From Asanoa sp. WMMD1127 (GTDB lineage: Bacteria; Actinomycetota; Actinomycetes; Mycobacteriales; Micromonosporaceae), in the NCBI RefSeq assembly GCF_029626225.1, contig NZ_JARUBP010000001.1, forward strand, positions 3,720,001 through 3,784,000: 64,000 nt of DNA. Reading direction: 5' to 3'. A program made the position numbers and the translations under genes. Below are positions 9,411 to 19,395 of the stretch, piece by piece (position 1 is the first letter of the stretch; every line of letters begins with the position of its first letter). The notes beneath the pieces are model-generated. The model saw only the letters and a program-made list of their open reading frames with translations. It ran no database searches and was not told the DNA's origin.

Positions 9411-11576
9411 TCAGGTCGCCTCGGCCACCTCGCCGCTGCGCCGCAGGTGCTGCCACTTGAGCAGGCCGCCGGTCAGCGCGGTGGCAGCGGCGTGCACCAG
9501 CACCAGGTACATCACCTGCCGGTAGACCAGCTGCTGCAACGGCAGCGCCCAGAGCGGGCGCAGCGGCTCGCGGTCGAGGCGGAACGCCAGGATCGCCGTC
9601 ACCACCTGGATCACCAGCACCGCCAGCCACGCGATCAGCGCCTCGAACCGGTCGAGGAAGAACACCCCGTAGACGGCGACGATGTCGAGCACCGGCGCGA
9701 ACAGCGGCAGCACGACCGAGAACAGCGCGATGAACGGCAGGCCGCGCCGGCCGAACCGGCCCGAGGCACCCGACTCGACCAATGCGCGGCGGTGCCGCCA
9801 CATCGCCTGCATCGTGCCGTAGCTCCACCGGTAGCGCTGCCGCCACAGCTGGCCGAGCGTGTTGGGCGCCTCGGTGCGGGCGATCGCGGTCTCCTCGTAG
9901 ACCACCCGCCAGCCGGCCCGGTGGATGGCCATCGTGAGGTCGGTGTCCTCGGCCAGCGTGGCCCGGCTGAGGCCGCCCGCGTCGCGCACCGCCTGCCGCC
10001 GGAAGGCGCCCAGCGCGCCCGGGATGGTCGGCATGCAGTGCAGCGTGTCGTAGAGCCGGCGGTCCAGGTTGAAACCGATCACGTACTCGATGTGCTGCCA
10101 GCGGCCGATGATCCGGCGCCGGTTGCCGACCTTGACGTTGCCGGCGACGGCGCCGACGGCCGGGTCGGCGAACGGTTGCACCAGCTTGTGGATCGAGTCG
10201 GGCGCGACGACGGTGTCGGCGTCGACCATGACCAGCAGGTCGTGCCTGGCCAGCGCGACGCCGGCGTTGAGCGCGGCCGCCTTGCCGCCGCCGGGCACCC
10301 GGACGACCCGCACGTTGGGCAGGCCGAGGCTCTCCACCTCGTCGGCCGTGCCGTCGTCGGACTCGTCGTCGATGACCAGCACCTCGATCCCCGGATGATC
10401 ACCGGAGGCGAGCGTGCGCACGGCGGCGCCGATCGTCCGCTTCTCGTTGTAGGCCGGCACGATCACGGTGACCGGCTCGTTGACCTCGGGCCCCCACGAC
10501 CAGGTGCGGGCGCGGCGCCGGCGGGCGTGCCGGAGGGCGAAACCGAAGAGCACCAGCGTACGAGCCAGCGTCAGCACCCCGACCAGCAGCAGGAGCACCC
10601 AGAGCAGCCGGCTGGTGCCGTCGGCGATCTTGACCGCCCAGACCAGCAGTCCGCCGCGGATCTGGTCGGAGCGGCTGGCCTTCGCGGCGGCCAGGGCCGG
10701 CGTGCCGCCGCCGAACGCGCCCTCGACGGTGGTGAACCGGTAGCCGCGCTCCTTCATCCGCGGGATGAACCGGTCGAGCGCCGCGACGGTCTGCGACCGT
10801 TCGCCGCCCGCGTCGTGCAGCAGCACCACGGCGCCGCGGTTGCCGTCCGGCGTCGAGCTACGGATGATCGCGTCGACGCCCGGCCGGGCCCAGTCGCGGC
10901 TGTCGGTGTCGTCGAAGACGGAGACCATGCCCTCGTCGCCGGCCGCGCGGACGACCGACCAGTGCTGGTCGTCGAGCGAGTCGACGCCGCTCGAATAGGG
11001 CAGGCGGAGCAGCGGGGTGTTGATCCCGGCGGCGTACGCGATCGCGGAGCGGGTCTGGCTCAGCTCCAGCCGCTGGCGCCAGCCGGCCAGCCCGGCCAGG
11101 TCGGGGTGGGTGAACGTGTGGGCGCCGACCTCGTGGCCCTCGCGCACCATCCGCTCGACGAATTCCGGGTGCCGGCTGGTCTGCGAGCCCACGACGAAGA
11201 ACGTGGCCGGCACGCCGTGCCTGTGCAGCACGTCGAGCACCTGCGGGGTCCACAGAGGATCGGGACCGTCGTCGAAGGTGAGCACGATCGTCCTGTCGGG
11301 CGGGCGGTGGCTGGCGACCCGGCCGTCGCGGGTGTCGACCACGGGGCCGCCCTCGCGTACCGCCGCGGGCACCGTGCCCTGCCGGCCCATCTGGTTCTCG
11401 TTGTCGGGCGCGAACCGCGAGTTCGCGTAGGCGCCGATCGCCAACAGGTTGGCCAACACGAGCGTGGCGACGCCCGCGATGATCCAGCGGCGCCCGGAGA
11501 ACCTCGAGCGCCGGGGTTCGGGTGTGACGATGTGCTGGGTGTCGCCGATCCGCTGGCCCTGCCGCCAGATGCCCAT
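9411..11576 (-). CDS. Polysaccharide deacetylase / family 2 glycosyltransferase fusion
   Basis: The 721-residue membrane protein has an N-terminal transmembrane helix (residues about 30-50) and a NodB-type carbohydrate esterase 4 domain (about 90-285) with TFDDGPDP, HTFTHP, RLPYSSG and LLHDAGG. A membrane segment near 315-340 leads into a processive GT2 domain (about 365-600) with VIVPAYNEKRT, the DAD metal motif in VMVDADT, AEDTDLTM and QRYRW. C-terminal membrane helices follow. The set resembles a PgaB-like deacetylase joined to a PgaC/NodC-like synthase, so it may make and deacetylate an extracellular N-acetylglucosamine polymer. The start overlaps the stop of the small upstream gene by 1 nt (TGATG). 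Confidence 0.92.
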   Translation of the reverse strand: MGIWRQGQRIGDTQHIVTPEPRRSRFSGRRWIIAGVATLVLANLLAIGAYANSRFAPDNENQMGRQGTVPAAVREGGPVVDTRDGRVASHRPPDRTIVLTFDDGPDPLWTPQVLDVLHRHGVPATFFVVGSQTSRHPEFVERMVREGHEVGAHTFTHPDLAGLAGWRQRLELSQTRSAIAYAAGINTPLLRLPYSSGVDSLDDQHWSVVRAAGDEGMVSVFDDTDSRDWARPGVDAIIRSSTPDGNRGAVVLLHDAGGERSQTVAALDRFIPRMKERGYRFTTVEGAFGGGTPALAAAKASRSDQIRGGLLVWAVKIADGTSRLLWVLLLLVGVLTLARTLVLFGFALRHARRRRARTWSWGPEVNEPVTVIVPAYNEKRTIGAAVRTLASGDHPGIEVLVIDDESDDGTADEVESLGLPNVRVVRVPGGGKAAALNAGVALARHDLLVMVDADTVVAPDSIHKLVQPFADPAVGAVAGNVKVGNRRRIIGRWQHIEYVIGFNLDRRLYDTLHCMPTIPGALGAFRRQAVRDAGGLSRATLAEDTDLTMAIHRAGWRVVYEETAIARTEAPNTLGQLWRQRYRWSYGTMQAMWRHRRALVESGASGRFGRRGLPFIALFSVVLPLFAPVLDIVAVYGVFFLDRFEALIAWLAVLVIQVVTAILAFRLDREPLRPLWALPLQQLVYRQVMYLVLVHAAATALTGGLLKWQHLRRSGEVAEAT

Positions 11577-11848
11577 CAGCCGACCTCTGCCACCTGGGTG
11601 ATCCAGAGCAGCGCCAACAGGAGCAGCACGAACAGCAGCAGGGCGTACGTGGTCCAGCGCAGCCGCTTGCCGCGGCGCCCACTGTGGTCGACGAAGATCG
11701 CCTGCGTGGCCTCGGGAGTCCGGATCCGCCGGGTGGAGACGTCGGGCTTGTCGACCCGCGCGCGCACGGCGGCGTTGCTGGTCGGTCGCGGCGCGTCCAG
11801 GCGGACCGGGTCGCCGGAGCGCGCACGACCCACGAATCGATCAGGCAT
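11576..11848 (-). CDS. Small C-terminally anchored membrane protein in operon with the deacetylase/GT
   Basis: The 90-residue protein has a polar N-terminal half (MPDRFVGRARSGDPVR) and one C-terminal membrane helix (TYALLLFVLLLLALLW) after RRGKRLRW. It may assist the downstream glycosyltransferase, by analogy with small partners of polysaccharide synthases; no domain is recognised. The start is ATG at 11848. It lies 7 nt after TACGCT (11861-11856, minus strand), which fits a leaderless transcript. Confidence 0.65.
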   Translation of the reverse strand: MPDRFVGRARSGDPVRLDAPRPTSNAAVRARVDKPDVSTRRIRTPEATQAIFVDHSGRRGKRLRWTTYALLLFVLLLLALLWITQVAEVG

Positions 11849-11941
11849 GGGCAAAAGCGTAGGTTTCTCGCCGCACCATCGCATGATCAACTAACGGAAT
11901 GTCTGCAATGCGACGCGACCCTGGCGATCACGGCGCGAGCG

Positions 11942-12075
11942 CCTCCGCAACCGCGCGGTTGAGGCCGAGCGGCGCCCAGCGCCGCGATCACCTCCGCGAC
12001 CGCGCGGTTGAGGCCGAGCGGCGCCCAACGCCGCGATCATGTCGCGAGTGCCTCCGCGACCGCGCGGTCGAGGCC
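11942..12075. repeat. Three degenerate copies of the 3' end of the DUF4062 gene
   Basis: The block CCTCCGCGACCGCGCGGT, then GAGGCCGAGCG, recurs at 11942, 11991 and 12051. The last copy encodes the C-terminus of the DUF4062/NB-ARC protein (GLDRAVAEAL); the other two lie past its stop codon. Confidence 0.7.
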
Positions 12076-14589
12076 GAGCGCGGCGCCCTGCCGGCGGGCC
12101 CGGTCGTAGGTGACCGCGCCCAGCTTGCGGCGCAGCGTCTCCGCGTCCGGGCCGTCGTCGGGCCACGGCAGCACGTACGCGGCGAGCCAGGTCGCGCCGG
12201 ACGGCGTCTGCAGGGCGGTGGCCGCGGCGATCAGCCGGACCGCCCGCTCGAGCTCGCCCTGCCGGGCGTCGAGGTCGCCGAGCCCGGCGATGAACAGCGG
12301 CGGACTGTTGGTGTCGCCCTTGCCGTAGGCCGCCGACAGCCCGTCGGCCAGGTAGTCGTGCGCCTCCGCGAAGTCGCCCCGGCCCATCGAGTTGAGCGCC
12401 AGGCTGTAGAGCGCGACCGAGACGCCCAGCGAGTCGTCGGCGACCTGGGCGGCCACCAGCGCGGCGTGGAACTCGTCGGCGGCCGTGTCGTGGTCGTCGT
12501 CCAGCAGCGCGATCGTGCCCAACCGGCTGTGGTAGATGCTGGTCTGCCAGTCGTCGCCGAGCTGCGTGCTGAGCCGGCTCGCCTCCTCGACCAGCGGCCG
12601 GGCCCGCTCGAAGTCGCGCTGGATGATCGCCAGATGGCCCAGCGGGCCGGCCGCCCGGGCGATGCCCGCCATGTCGCCGACCTCGCGCAGGATGAGCAGC
12701 GCCCGCTCCAGTCGCGGTCCGCCGCGAGCGAGGTCGCCGCTGGCCAGCGACATCGTGCCGGCCGCCAGCAGGGCCCGGCCGTAGCCGCGGCGGCTCAGGT
12801 GGTCGCTCATCTCGAAGATCCGGGTCAGGTAGCGCAGCGCCTCGTCGACATGCCCGTGCAGCCACCAGAACACCCAGATCGCCTCGCCCAGCCGCAGCGC
12901 CGACTCGGGGTCGTGGTGGTCGATGAACCAGCTCATCGCCGACGTCAGGTTGTCGTGCTCGGTCTCGAGCCGGTCGAGCAGCCCGCTCTCGGCCAGCCGG
13001 TTGAGCCGCGGCTCGGTGGCCGACGCGAACGCCAGATAGTGCCCCGCGTGGGCCGCGTGCGCCGGCTCCCAGTCGGCGCCGCCGCGGAGCTGGTCGAGCG
13101 CGAACTCCCGGATGCTGTCGAGCATCCGGAACCGCGGCTCGGTCGCCGGCTTGCTCTCCTGCCGCACGAGACTGCTCTGCACGAGCCCGTCCAGCGCGTC
13201 CACCACGTCGTCGGCGGTCGCGCCCGCGCCGACGGCGTCCGCGGCGTCCAAGGTGAACCCGCCCGTGAACACGGCGAGGCGGCGGAACAGGGCGCGCTCG
13301 CCGGGGCTCAGCAGGTCGTAGCTCCAACGCACCGTGTCGCGCAGCGTGCGCTGCCGGTCGGGCAGGTCGCGGGCGCCGCCGGTGAGCAGCTCGAGCGGGC
13401 GGCCCATCCGCTGCAGGATCGCCGCGGGCGGCAGCACCCGGATCTTCGCCGCGGCCAGCTCGATCGCCAGCGGCAGTCCCTCCAGCCGCCGGCAGATCTC
13501 CACCACGGCCGGCAGGTTCTCCTCGGTCAGGGCGAACGAGCCGGAGGCGGCCCGGGCCCGGTCGACGAACAGCCGCACCGAGCCGTAGTGGCTGACCACG
13601 TCGAGCGTGATGGCCCGGTCGGGGATGGCCAGCGGCTCCAGCGCGAACGCGTGCTCGCCGCTGATCCGCACCGGCGACCGGCTGGTCACCAGCGCCGTCA
13701 CGCCCGCCGCGCCGGCCAGGATGTCGGCGAGCACCGGCGCCGCCTCGGCCACGTGCTCGAAGTTGTCGACGACCAGCAACATCTGCCGCGTACGCAGGAA
13801 CGCCACGATGTCGGCGAGCGGGCGCCAGGTGCTCGAGGTGCGCAGCCCGAGCGCCCGGGCGATCGCGTCGACCACCAGATCGGGGGAGTTGACGGTGGAC
13901 AGCTCCACGTAGCCGATCCCGTCGGGGAACAGCGGGCGCAGCCGCTCGGCGAGGTCGGTGGCCAGCCGGGTCTTGCCGACGCCGCCGGGCCCGGTCAGCG
14001 TGACGAGCCGCACGTCCTCGTCGGTGAGCAGCTCGGTCAGCGCGGCGGTCTCCAGGTCGCGGTCGAACATCTGGGTGCGGGCGACCGGGATGGCCGCGGG
14101 CGGCGCGGTCTCCGGCGCGGCGCCGCTCTCCTGGAAGCGCTCGGTCAGCAGCACGGCGATGTCGTGCTCGACCAGCCGGCGCAGCTCGTGGGCGTCGCCG
14201 AAGCGGCGGAAGGAGACGTCGGCGCTGGACTCGATGTCCTCGATCAACGCCTCCAGCCGCGGGTCCCGGCGGGGCGCGGGCGCCTTCACGTAGATCAGCC
14301 GGGGCATGTCGGCGGCCAGCCGGTACTCGTCCTCGATGCCGGAGATCGCCGAGCCGGGGGCGGTCCAGCCGTAGTCCTCGCCGTACACGCCGATGAAGAC
14401 GTGGCTCTGGGCGATGTAGGAGCGGTAGACGTCGCGCGGCGCGTGCGGCCGGGCGCCCTGCTCGAACATCACCGGTGCGAGGTGCAGCCGCCGGATGGCC
14501 TCGCTGACGGCCTTCCGCTCGACGGCGAGCTCGTCGAGCGTGGAGCTGACGAAAACGCGTAACCGCTGGTCAGGAGTGTGGATCGGCAA
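12037..14589 (-). CDS. DUF4062 / NB-ARC / TPR STAND protein
   Basis: The 850-residue protein has an N-terminal DUF4062 domain (residues about 8-120; LRVFVSSTLDELAVER and SHVFIGVYGEDYGW). An NB-ARC/AfsR-type ATPase follows (about 165-430) with Walker A GPGGVGKTRLA, Walker B MLLVVDNFEH, TSRSP and LEGLPLAIELAA. The C-terminal half is a TPR-like superhelix. STAND proteins of this layout act as ligand-triggered switches, and DUF4062 is often an N-terminal effector or signalling module. The start is TTG at 14589 behind AGGTGG. It is divergent from an MFS transporter. Whether it is a regulator, a defence sensor or neither is open. Confidence 0.88.
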   Translation of the reverse strand: MPIHTPDQRLRVFVSSTLDELAVERKAVSEAIRRLHLAPVMFEQGARPHAPRDVYRSYIAQSHVFIGVYGEDYGWTAPGSAISGIEDEYRLAADMPRLIYVKAPAPRRDPRLEALIEDIESSADVSFRRFGDAHELRRLVEHDIAVLLTERFQESGAAPETAPPAAIPVARTQMFDRDLETAALTELLTDEDVRLVTLTGPGGVGKTRLATDLAERLRPLFPDGIGYVELSTVNSPDLVVDAIARALGLRTSSTWRPLADIVAFLRTRQMLLVVDNFEHVAEAAPVLADILAGAAGVTALVTSRSPVRISGEHAFALEPLAIPDRAITLDVVSHYGSVRLFVDRARAASGSFALTEENLPAVVEICRRLEGLPLAIELAAAKIRVLPPAAILQRMGRPLELLTGGARDLPDRQRTLRDTVRWSYDLLSPGERALFRRLAVFTGGFTLDAADAVGAGATADDVVDALDGLVQSSLVRQESKPATEPRFRMLDSIREFALDQLRGGADWEPAHAAHAGHYLAFASATEPRLNRLAESGLLDRLETEHDNLTSAMSWFIDHHDPESALRLGEAIWVFWWLHGHVDEALRYLTRIFEMSDHLSRRGYGRALLAAGTMSLASGDLARGGPRLERALLILREVGDMAGIARAAGPLGHLAIIQRDFERARPLVEEASRLSTQLGDDWQTSIYHSRLGTIALLDDDHDTAADEFHAALVAAQVADDSLGVSVALYSLALNSMGRGDFAEAHDYLADGLSAAYGKGDTNSPPLFIAGLGDLDARQGELERAVRLIAAATALQTPSGATWLAAYVLPWPDDGPDAETLRRKLGAVTYDRARRQGAALGLDRAVAEALAT

Positions 14590-14806
14590 GAGCTATCACC
14601 ACCTATTGGCGCATTTACCACGAAAAAGCCTAGCGCTGGTCGCCACCGCGGGCAGGTAGAGAAGAACGCCGCCCCCGCCGGCTGCCTTTCCGCGCCAGGT
14701 CGTGAGACGGCTCACTGTGACGGCGGCGACAGCTTTCCGCCGGTAAGGTCGCAATGTCCACAAAGGCCCTTACGGCGGCGCGGCGTGGGCCGTTAGCCTG
14801 CCGGTC
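14590..14806. promoter_or_regulatory. Divergent promoter region, DUF4062 gene / MFS gene
   Basis: TAGCCT lies 7 nt before the MFS ATG at 14807, giving a likely leaderless start. GTAAGG and CCTTAC form a short inverted repeat near 14745-14770 around AATGTCCACA, which is one mismatch from a DnaA box. Nothing else is recognised. Confidence 0.4.
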
Positions 14807-16141
14807 ATGAATGTCGCGGCCGTCCAGCGCCACACCCTCCGGCTGCTGTTCGGCACGCAGATCCTGGCCGGCATCGGCACCACGATCGGCATCGCGGTCG
14901 GCGCGCTGCTCGCCGCCCGGGTGGGCGGCACCGCGGTCTCCGGCCTCACCTCCAGCGCGGTCGTCGTCGGCGCGGCGGCGCTGGCCATCCCGATAAGCAA
15001 GATCATGACGGGGTACGGGCGGCGGACCGGCCTCGTCGTCGCGTACGCCGTGGGTCTGGTCGGTGCGGTCCTCGTCGTGCTGGCCACCGTCGCCGACAGC
15101 CTGCCGCTGCTGCTGGTCGGATTCGCCGCCTTCGGCGGCGGTTCGGCGGCCAACCTGCAGGCCCGCTACGCCGCCATCGATCTGGCCACCCCCGACCGCC
15201 GCGCCCGCCAGCTCTCGGTGATCGTCTGGGCGACCACCCTCGGCGCGGTCGCGGCGCCCAACCTGACGTCGCTGGCCGACGACGCCGGCCGGGCCTTCGG
15301 GCTGCCGCCGCTGGCAGGCCCGTTCGCGGCCAGCGCCGTCGCGTTCGTGGTCGCGGCCGCGGTGCTGTTCGCCTTCCTGCGGCCCGACCCGCTGCTGACG
15401 GCCCGCGCGCTGACGCCGGCGGCGAACGCCGGCCGCCCACCGACGTCCCGCGACGGCTTCCGCGCGGTCTTCGGAAGCCCCAAGGCCCGCCTAGGCGTCG
15501 CCGCGGTCGCCGTCGGCCACCTCGTCATGATCGGCGTGATGTCGATGACACCGGTGCACATCGACCTCGAGTCGGGCCACGGCGACGCCGACGTCCTGCG
15601 CATCGTCGGCGTGGTGCTCAGCGTGCACATCGTCGGCATGTACGCGTTCTCGCCCGTCGTCGGCTGGCTGGTCGACCGCCTGGGCCGCCGTACGCTCATC
15701 CTGGTCGGCGCCGCGGTCCTGGTCCTGGCGTGCGCGGTGGCCGGTTTCTCGGGACACTCGACCCCGTGGCTGACCGTCGGCCTGTTCCTGCTGGGCCTGG
15801 GCTGGTCCGCGACGATGGTGGCGGGTTCGACCCTGCTGTCCGAGTCGGTGGAGGTCGACGTCCGCGCCGCGGCCCAGGGCCTGTCGGACACCCTGATGGG
15901 CGTAGCCGGCGCGGCCGCCGGCGCCCTGAGCGGCGTAGTGGTCGAGCTCGCGGGCTATCCGACCCTGACACTCCTCGCCGCTACTGCGGTAGTGCCGCTG
16001 GTCGCGCTAGCGTTACGCCCGTTGCCCACCGGGCCGGCACCTTCTTCCTCCGGCCCGGTCGGGCACCCTCCGATCCTGGACCCGGAACTCTCGGCCCCCG
16101 ACGTCCCAGGCCCCGAACTAGCCCACCGCGACCCGAATTGA
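14807..16141 (+). CDS. Major facilitator superfamily transporter
   Basis: The 444-residue protein has 12 predicted hydrophobic segments. The conserved loop between helices 2 and 3 is seen in modified form around KIMTGYGRRTGLV, and the equivalent loop in the second half is WLVDRLGRRTLI. The C-terminus is a Pro-rich cytoplasmic tail. It resembles drug/metabolite:proton antiporters of actinobacteria, but the substrate cannot be read from the sequence. It stands alone; the only close neighbour is the divergent DUF4062 gene. Confidence 0.9.
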   Translation: MNVAAVQRHTLRLLFGTQILAGIGTTIGIAVGALLAARVGGTAVSGLTSSAVVVGAAALAIPISKIMTGYGRRTGLVVAYAVGLVGAVLVVLATVADSLPLLLVGFAAFGGGSAANLQARYAAIDLATPDRRARQLSVIVWATTLGAVAAPNLTSLADDAGRAFGLPPLAGPFAASAVAFVVAAAVLFAFLRPDPLLTARALTPAANAGRPPTSRDGFRAVFGSPKARLGVAAVAVGHLVMIGVMSMTPVHIDLESGHGDADVLRIVGVVLSVHIVGMYAFSPVVGWLVDRLGRRTLILVGAAVLVLACAVAGFSGHSTPWLTVGLFLLGLGWSATMVAGSTLLSESVEVDVRAAAQGLSDTLMGVAGAAAGALSGVVVELAGYPTLTLLAATAVVPLVALALRPLPTGPAPSSSGPVGHPPILDPELSAPDVPGPELAHRDPN

Positions 16142-16547
16142 CGACGCGGGCGGCCCTTTCTCCCCGATTGCGCTCACGGCGGCCTGATCTGTGCGACGGG
16201 GTGGCTTGTGCCATCAGCGACCGTGCTCTCTGCGTCGCCGTTCGTGCGCCGGGCGGGGCGGCCTTGCCGTTCACGAGCGGTCGGTGCGAACTAGTTCGTG
16301 CGACGGGGTGGCAACGAGCGTGCTCTCCGCGGCTCCGTTTGTGCGGCCGCGTAGCTTCGCTGCTGACGAGCGTGCTCACCGCGACTCGGGTTGAGCCGCT
16401 AGGTGGCTCCGCTCTTCGCAAACCCTGTGGGCCGCGCCCGCTCGGCGGCATCCCTGCCCCGCCTCGCCGAGGCCGCCGTCGACCCACGTGCGGCAACTGG
16501 CTACCGAGCCACACCGCCGAGCGACCGTCGTACTCCCGAAGTCCGTC
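16142..16547. other. Non-coding gap with degenerate repeats (406 bp)
   Basis: I see no credible gene. GTGCGACGGGGTGGC occurs twice (near 16189 and 16300), and GAGCGTGCTC-like blocks occur three times. CTCGGCG and CGCCGAG (about 16440-16472) form an inverted repeat that could terminate the permease transcript on the minus strand. Confidence 0.5.
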
Positions 16548-17539
16548 TCAGTTGATTCGACGGCGCAGCCACCAGAAGCTGGCGGCCGCGAGCACCGCAG
16601 CCAGCCCCACGAACAGCGCCGTCTCCGCGAGCTGGAGCGTCCAGAACTGGCTGTCCGGGTGGTAGACCACGTCCTGCCGCAGCCCCAGCGAACCGACCCA
16701 TTCCGAGCAGGAGCCGTTGGGCAGGTCCGGGCCGCAGCGGGTCGGGTCCGCCGGGCCCGTGAAGACCTGGCCGTTCGCGGTGATCGGGCGGTTGGTGATC
16801 GTCCAGGCGTTGGTGACCGGGTCGGGTTCGATCAGCATCTCGCCGCTCTGGTTGATCATTAGGGCGTCGAGGCGGTTCATGTCGAGTGGTGGTGTCTCGT
16901 GGGTCGCCGGGGCCAGGTGGGTGCGCAGCGCGAGCGGCATCGCGGCCACCGCGGCGGCATAGATCGCCAGCGTGCTCGCCATCGCCGGGACCGTGCGGCG
17001 GATCAGCATGCCGGCGGCGACGCCGAGGGTGAAGGCGAACAGCGCGTACCCGATCGGCACGATGCCCCGTGCGCCGAAGACCAGCGGCGTGATCCGGTCG
17101 GCGGCGGCGCTGTCGACGCGGCTCGCCCACGCGGTGACCGCCCAGCTGAGCAGGCCGGCCGCGGCGGCGGTGGCGGTGCCGACCAGGCCGAGCTTGGTGG
17201 CCAGCCAGCGCGACCGGGTGATCGACTGGTTCCAGGCCAGGCGGTGGGTGCCGGCCTCGAGCTCGCGGGCGATCAGCGGCGCGCCCCAGAAGAGGCCGAT
17301 GAGAGGTGGGGCGGCGTACATGATCGCGAGGGTGACGTAGTAGATCGTGCCGCCGAGGCTGTTGTGGAACTGGGTCAGGAAGGCGTCGACGGCGGTGCCG
17401 CAGTCGGACTGGCAGGCGGCGACGGCCGAGTAGAGATCGGTGATCGCGTTGCCGTTGATCAGCAGCACAGCGGTGAGCACGGCCAGCGCCGCCGCCGCGA
17501 CGACGGCCGGGGTGCGGAACTGGCGCCAGGTGAACCAGA

Positions 17540-17543
<4 letters not shown>
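16548..17543 (-). CDS. ABC-2 type transporter permease
   Basis: The 331-residue permease begins MIWFTWRQFRTPAVVAAA, typical of ABC-2 permeases that pair with YtrA-regulated ATPases. It has about six membrane helices and a large extracytoplasmic loop between the last two (residues about 205-290) with a possible disulfide pair (CGPDLPNGSC). It forms an exporter with the ATPase encoded just upstream, whose stop overlaps this start by 4 nt (ATGA). The likely role is export of a drug, peptide or lipid in response to cell-envelope stress, inferred from the regulator. Confidence 0.88.
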
Positions 17544-18426
<883 letters not shown>

Positions 18427-18430
<4 letters not shown>

Positions 18431-18819
18431 GGTGACTCCTGTAACTGGGTCCGGAACGTGGTGGCGAACAGCGCCTCGATGCTCTCGGGGTCGAGGCCGG
18501 CCGCCTTCGCCCTGGTCAGCCAGGCGCGGAGCTCCTCGCGGAGCGGCTCGACGGCCCGCCCGGCCGCTTCGTCGTTGAGGGTGCGGGCCACGAACGTGCC
18601 GACGCCGGGGCGGGCGGTGACGAGGCCCTCGTACTCCAGCTCCCGATAGGCCTTGAGCACCGTGTTGGGGTTGATCGCGACCTTGGCGACCACGTCTTTG
18701 ATGGTGGGAAGGCGGTCGCCCTCGCGCAGCAGGCCGAGGCGCAGGGCCTGGCGGACCTGCTGGATCAGCTGCATGTAGGGCGCGACGCCGGACCGACCGT
18801 CCAGATGAAACTCGATCAT
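18427..18819 (-). CDS. GntR-family regulator, YtrA subfamily
   Basis: The 130-residue regulator has the short YtrA layout: a winged helix (residues about 10-75; GDRLPTIKDVVAKVAINPNT, then VLKAYRELEYEGLV) followed by two helices for dimerisation. YtrA-type repressors usually control their own ABC operon, which this gene leads. A palindrome that overlaps a -10-like hexamer lies just upstream. The effector is unknown. Confidence 0.92.
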
Positions 18820-18832
18820 GCTTACCGCATTT

Positions 18833-18856
18833 CTCTAGTTTCATAGGACTATAGAG
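18833..18856 (-). promoter_or_regulatory. Likely YtrA operator and promoter
   Basis: CTCTAGT (18833-18839) and ACTATAGAG (18848-18856) form an imperfect inverted repeat. On the minus strand it includes TATAGT, close to a -10 consensus, about 30 nt before the GntR start. Autoregulation is inferred. Confidence 0.5.
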
Positions 18857-18950
18857 CTTGCGGGTACGGGTGCGTCAAGGCTCGGTTTACCGTCGGTGTC
18901 ACGGTTGGCGTAGCTTTCTTGGTCGGGCTTGGTCGGCTTGTCTGTTGGCC

Positions 18951-19060
18951 GGCTCGGTGGCTCGGGGCTCGGTGGCTCGGGGCTCGGTGGCTCGGGGTGG
19001 CTCGGTGGCTCGGGGTGGCTCGGTGGCTCGGGGTGGCTCGGTGGCTCGGGGTGGCTCGTT
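18951..19060 (+). repeat. GGCTCGGT-based tandem repeat
   Basis: About 110 bp built from GGCTCGGTGGCTCGGG units, at first about 16 bp and then 18 bp. It lies in the leader between the GntR promoter and the DUF3046 gene. Confidence 0.85.
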
Positions 19061-19080
19061 GGTGAAGGGGTGCGTGGGCG

Positions 19081-19281
19081 GTGCGGTTGACGGATTTCTG
19101 GGCGCGGCTGGAGCAGGCGTTCGGGCCGGGCTACGCGGCCAGCATCGCCGCCGACCAGGTGTTGCCCCAGCTCGGCGGGCGGACGATCGAGCAGGCGCTG
19201 GAGGCGGGTGTGGAGACGGTCGTCGTGTGGCGGGCCGTGGTGGCCGCGTACCCCGATCGGGTGCCGGCGCGACTGCGCTGA
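19081..19281 (+). CDS. DUF3046 protein
   Basis: The 66-residue protein (MRLTDFWARLEQAFGPGYA, then QLGGRTIEQALEAGV) matches DUF3046, a small family found just before recA in actinobacteria. The function is unknown. The GTG start at 19081 lacks a well-placed ribosome-binding site. The stop is followed by a T-run (CTTTTTTCG) before the recA control region, so it is probably a separate transcript from recA. Confidence 0.88.
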   Translation: MRLTDFWARLEQAFGPGYAASIAADQVLPQLGGRTIEQALEAGVETVVVWRAVVAAYPDRVPARLR

Positions 19282-19330
19282 GCTTTTTTCGATCTCGTTC
19301 GTACGGATGTTCGGCGTGTCGCCACGCCTA

Positions 19331-19342
19331 GAACACCTGTTC
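19331..19342. promoter_or_regulatory. LexA (SOS) box upstream of recA
   Basis: GAACACCTGTTC matches the actinobacterial core GAAC-N4-GTTC exactly. It lies about 55-85 bp upstream of the PafBC-type promoter and 127 bp before the recA ATG. Confidence 0.85.
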
Positions 19343-19347
19343 GGCTA

Positions 19348-19373
19348 TTGTCCACAGCTGGCGGTTATCCACA
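19348..19373 (+). promoter_or_regulatory. Pair of DnaA boxes in the recA control region
   Basis: TTGTCCACA (19348-19356) and TTATCCACA (19365-19373) are both consensus DnaA boxes in the same orientation, 17 bp apart. They lie between the LexA box and the promoter. Confidence 0.55.
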
Positions 19374-19395
19374 GGCGCGGCACGGCGGCTGTTTT

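Noticed and set aside
16142-16547. Minus-strand open frame of about 177 codons
   Set aside because: Arg/Ser-rich translation with no pattern; the DNA contains degenerate repeats.
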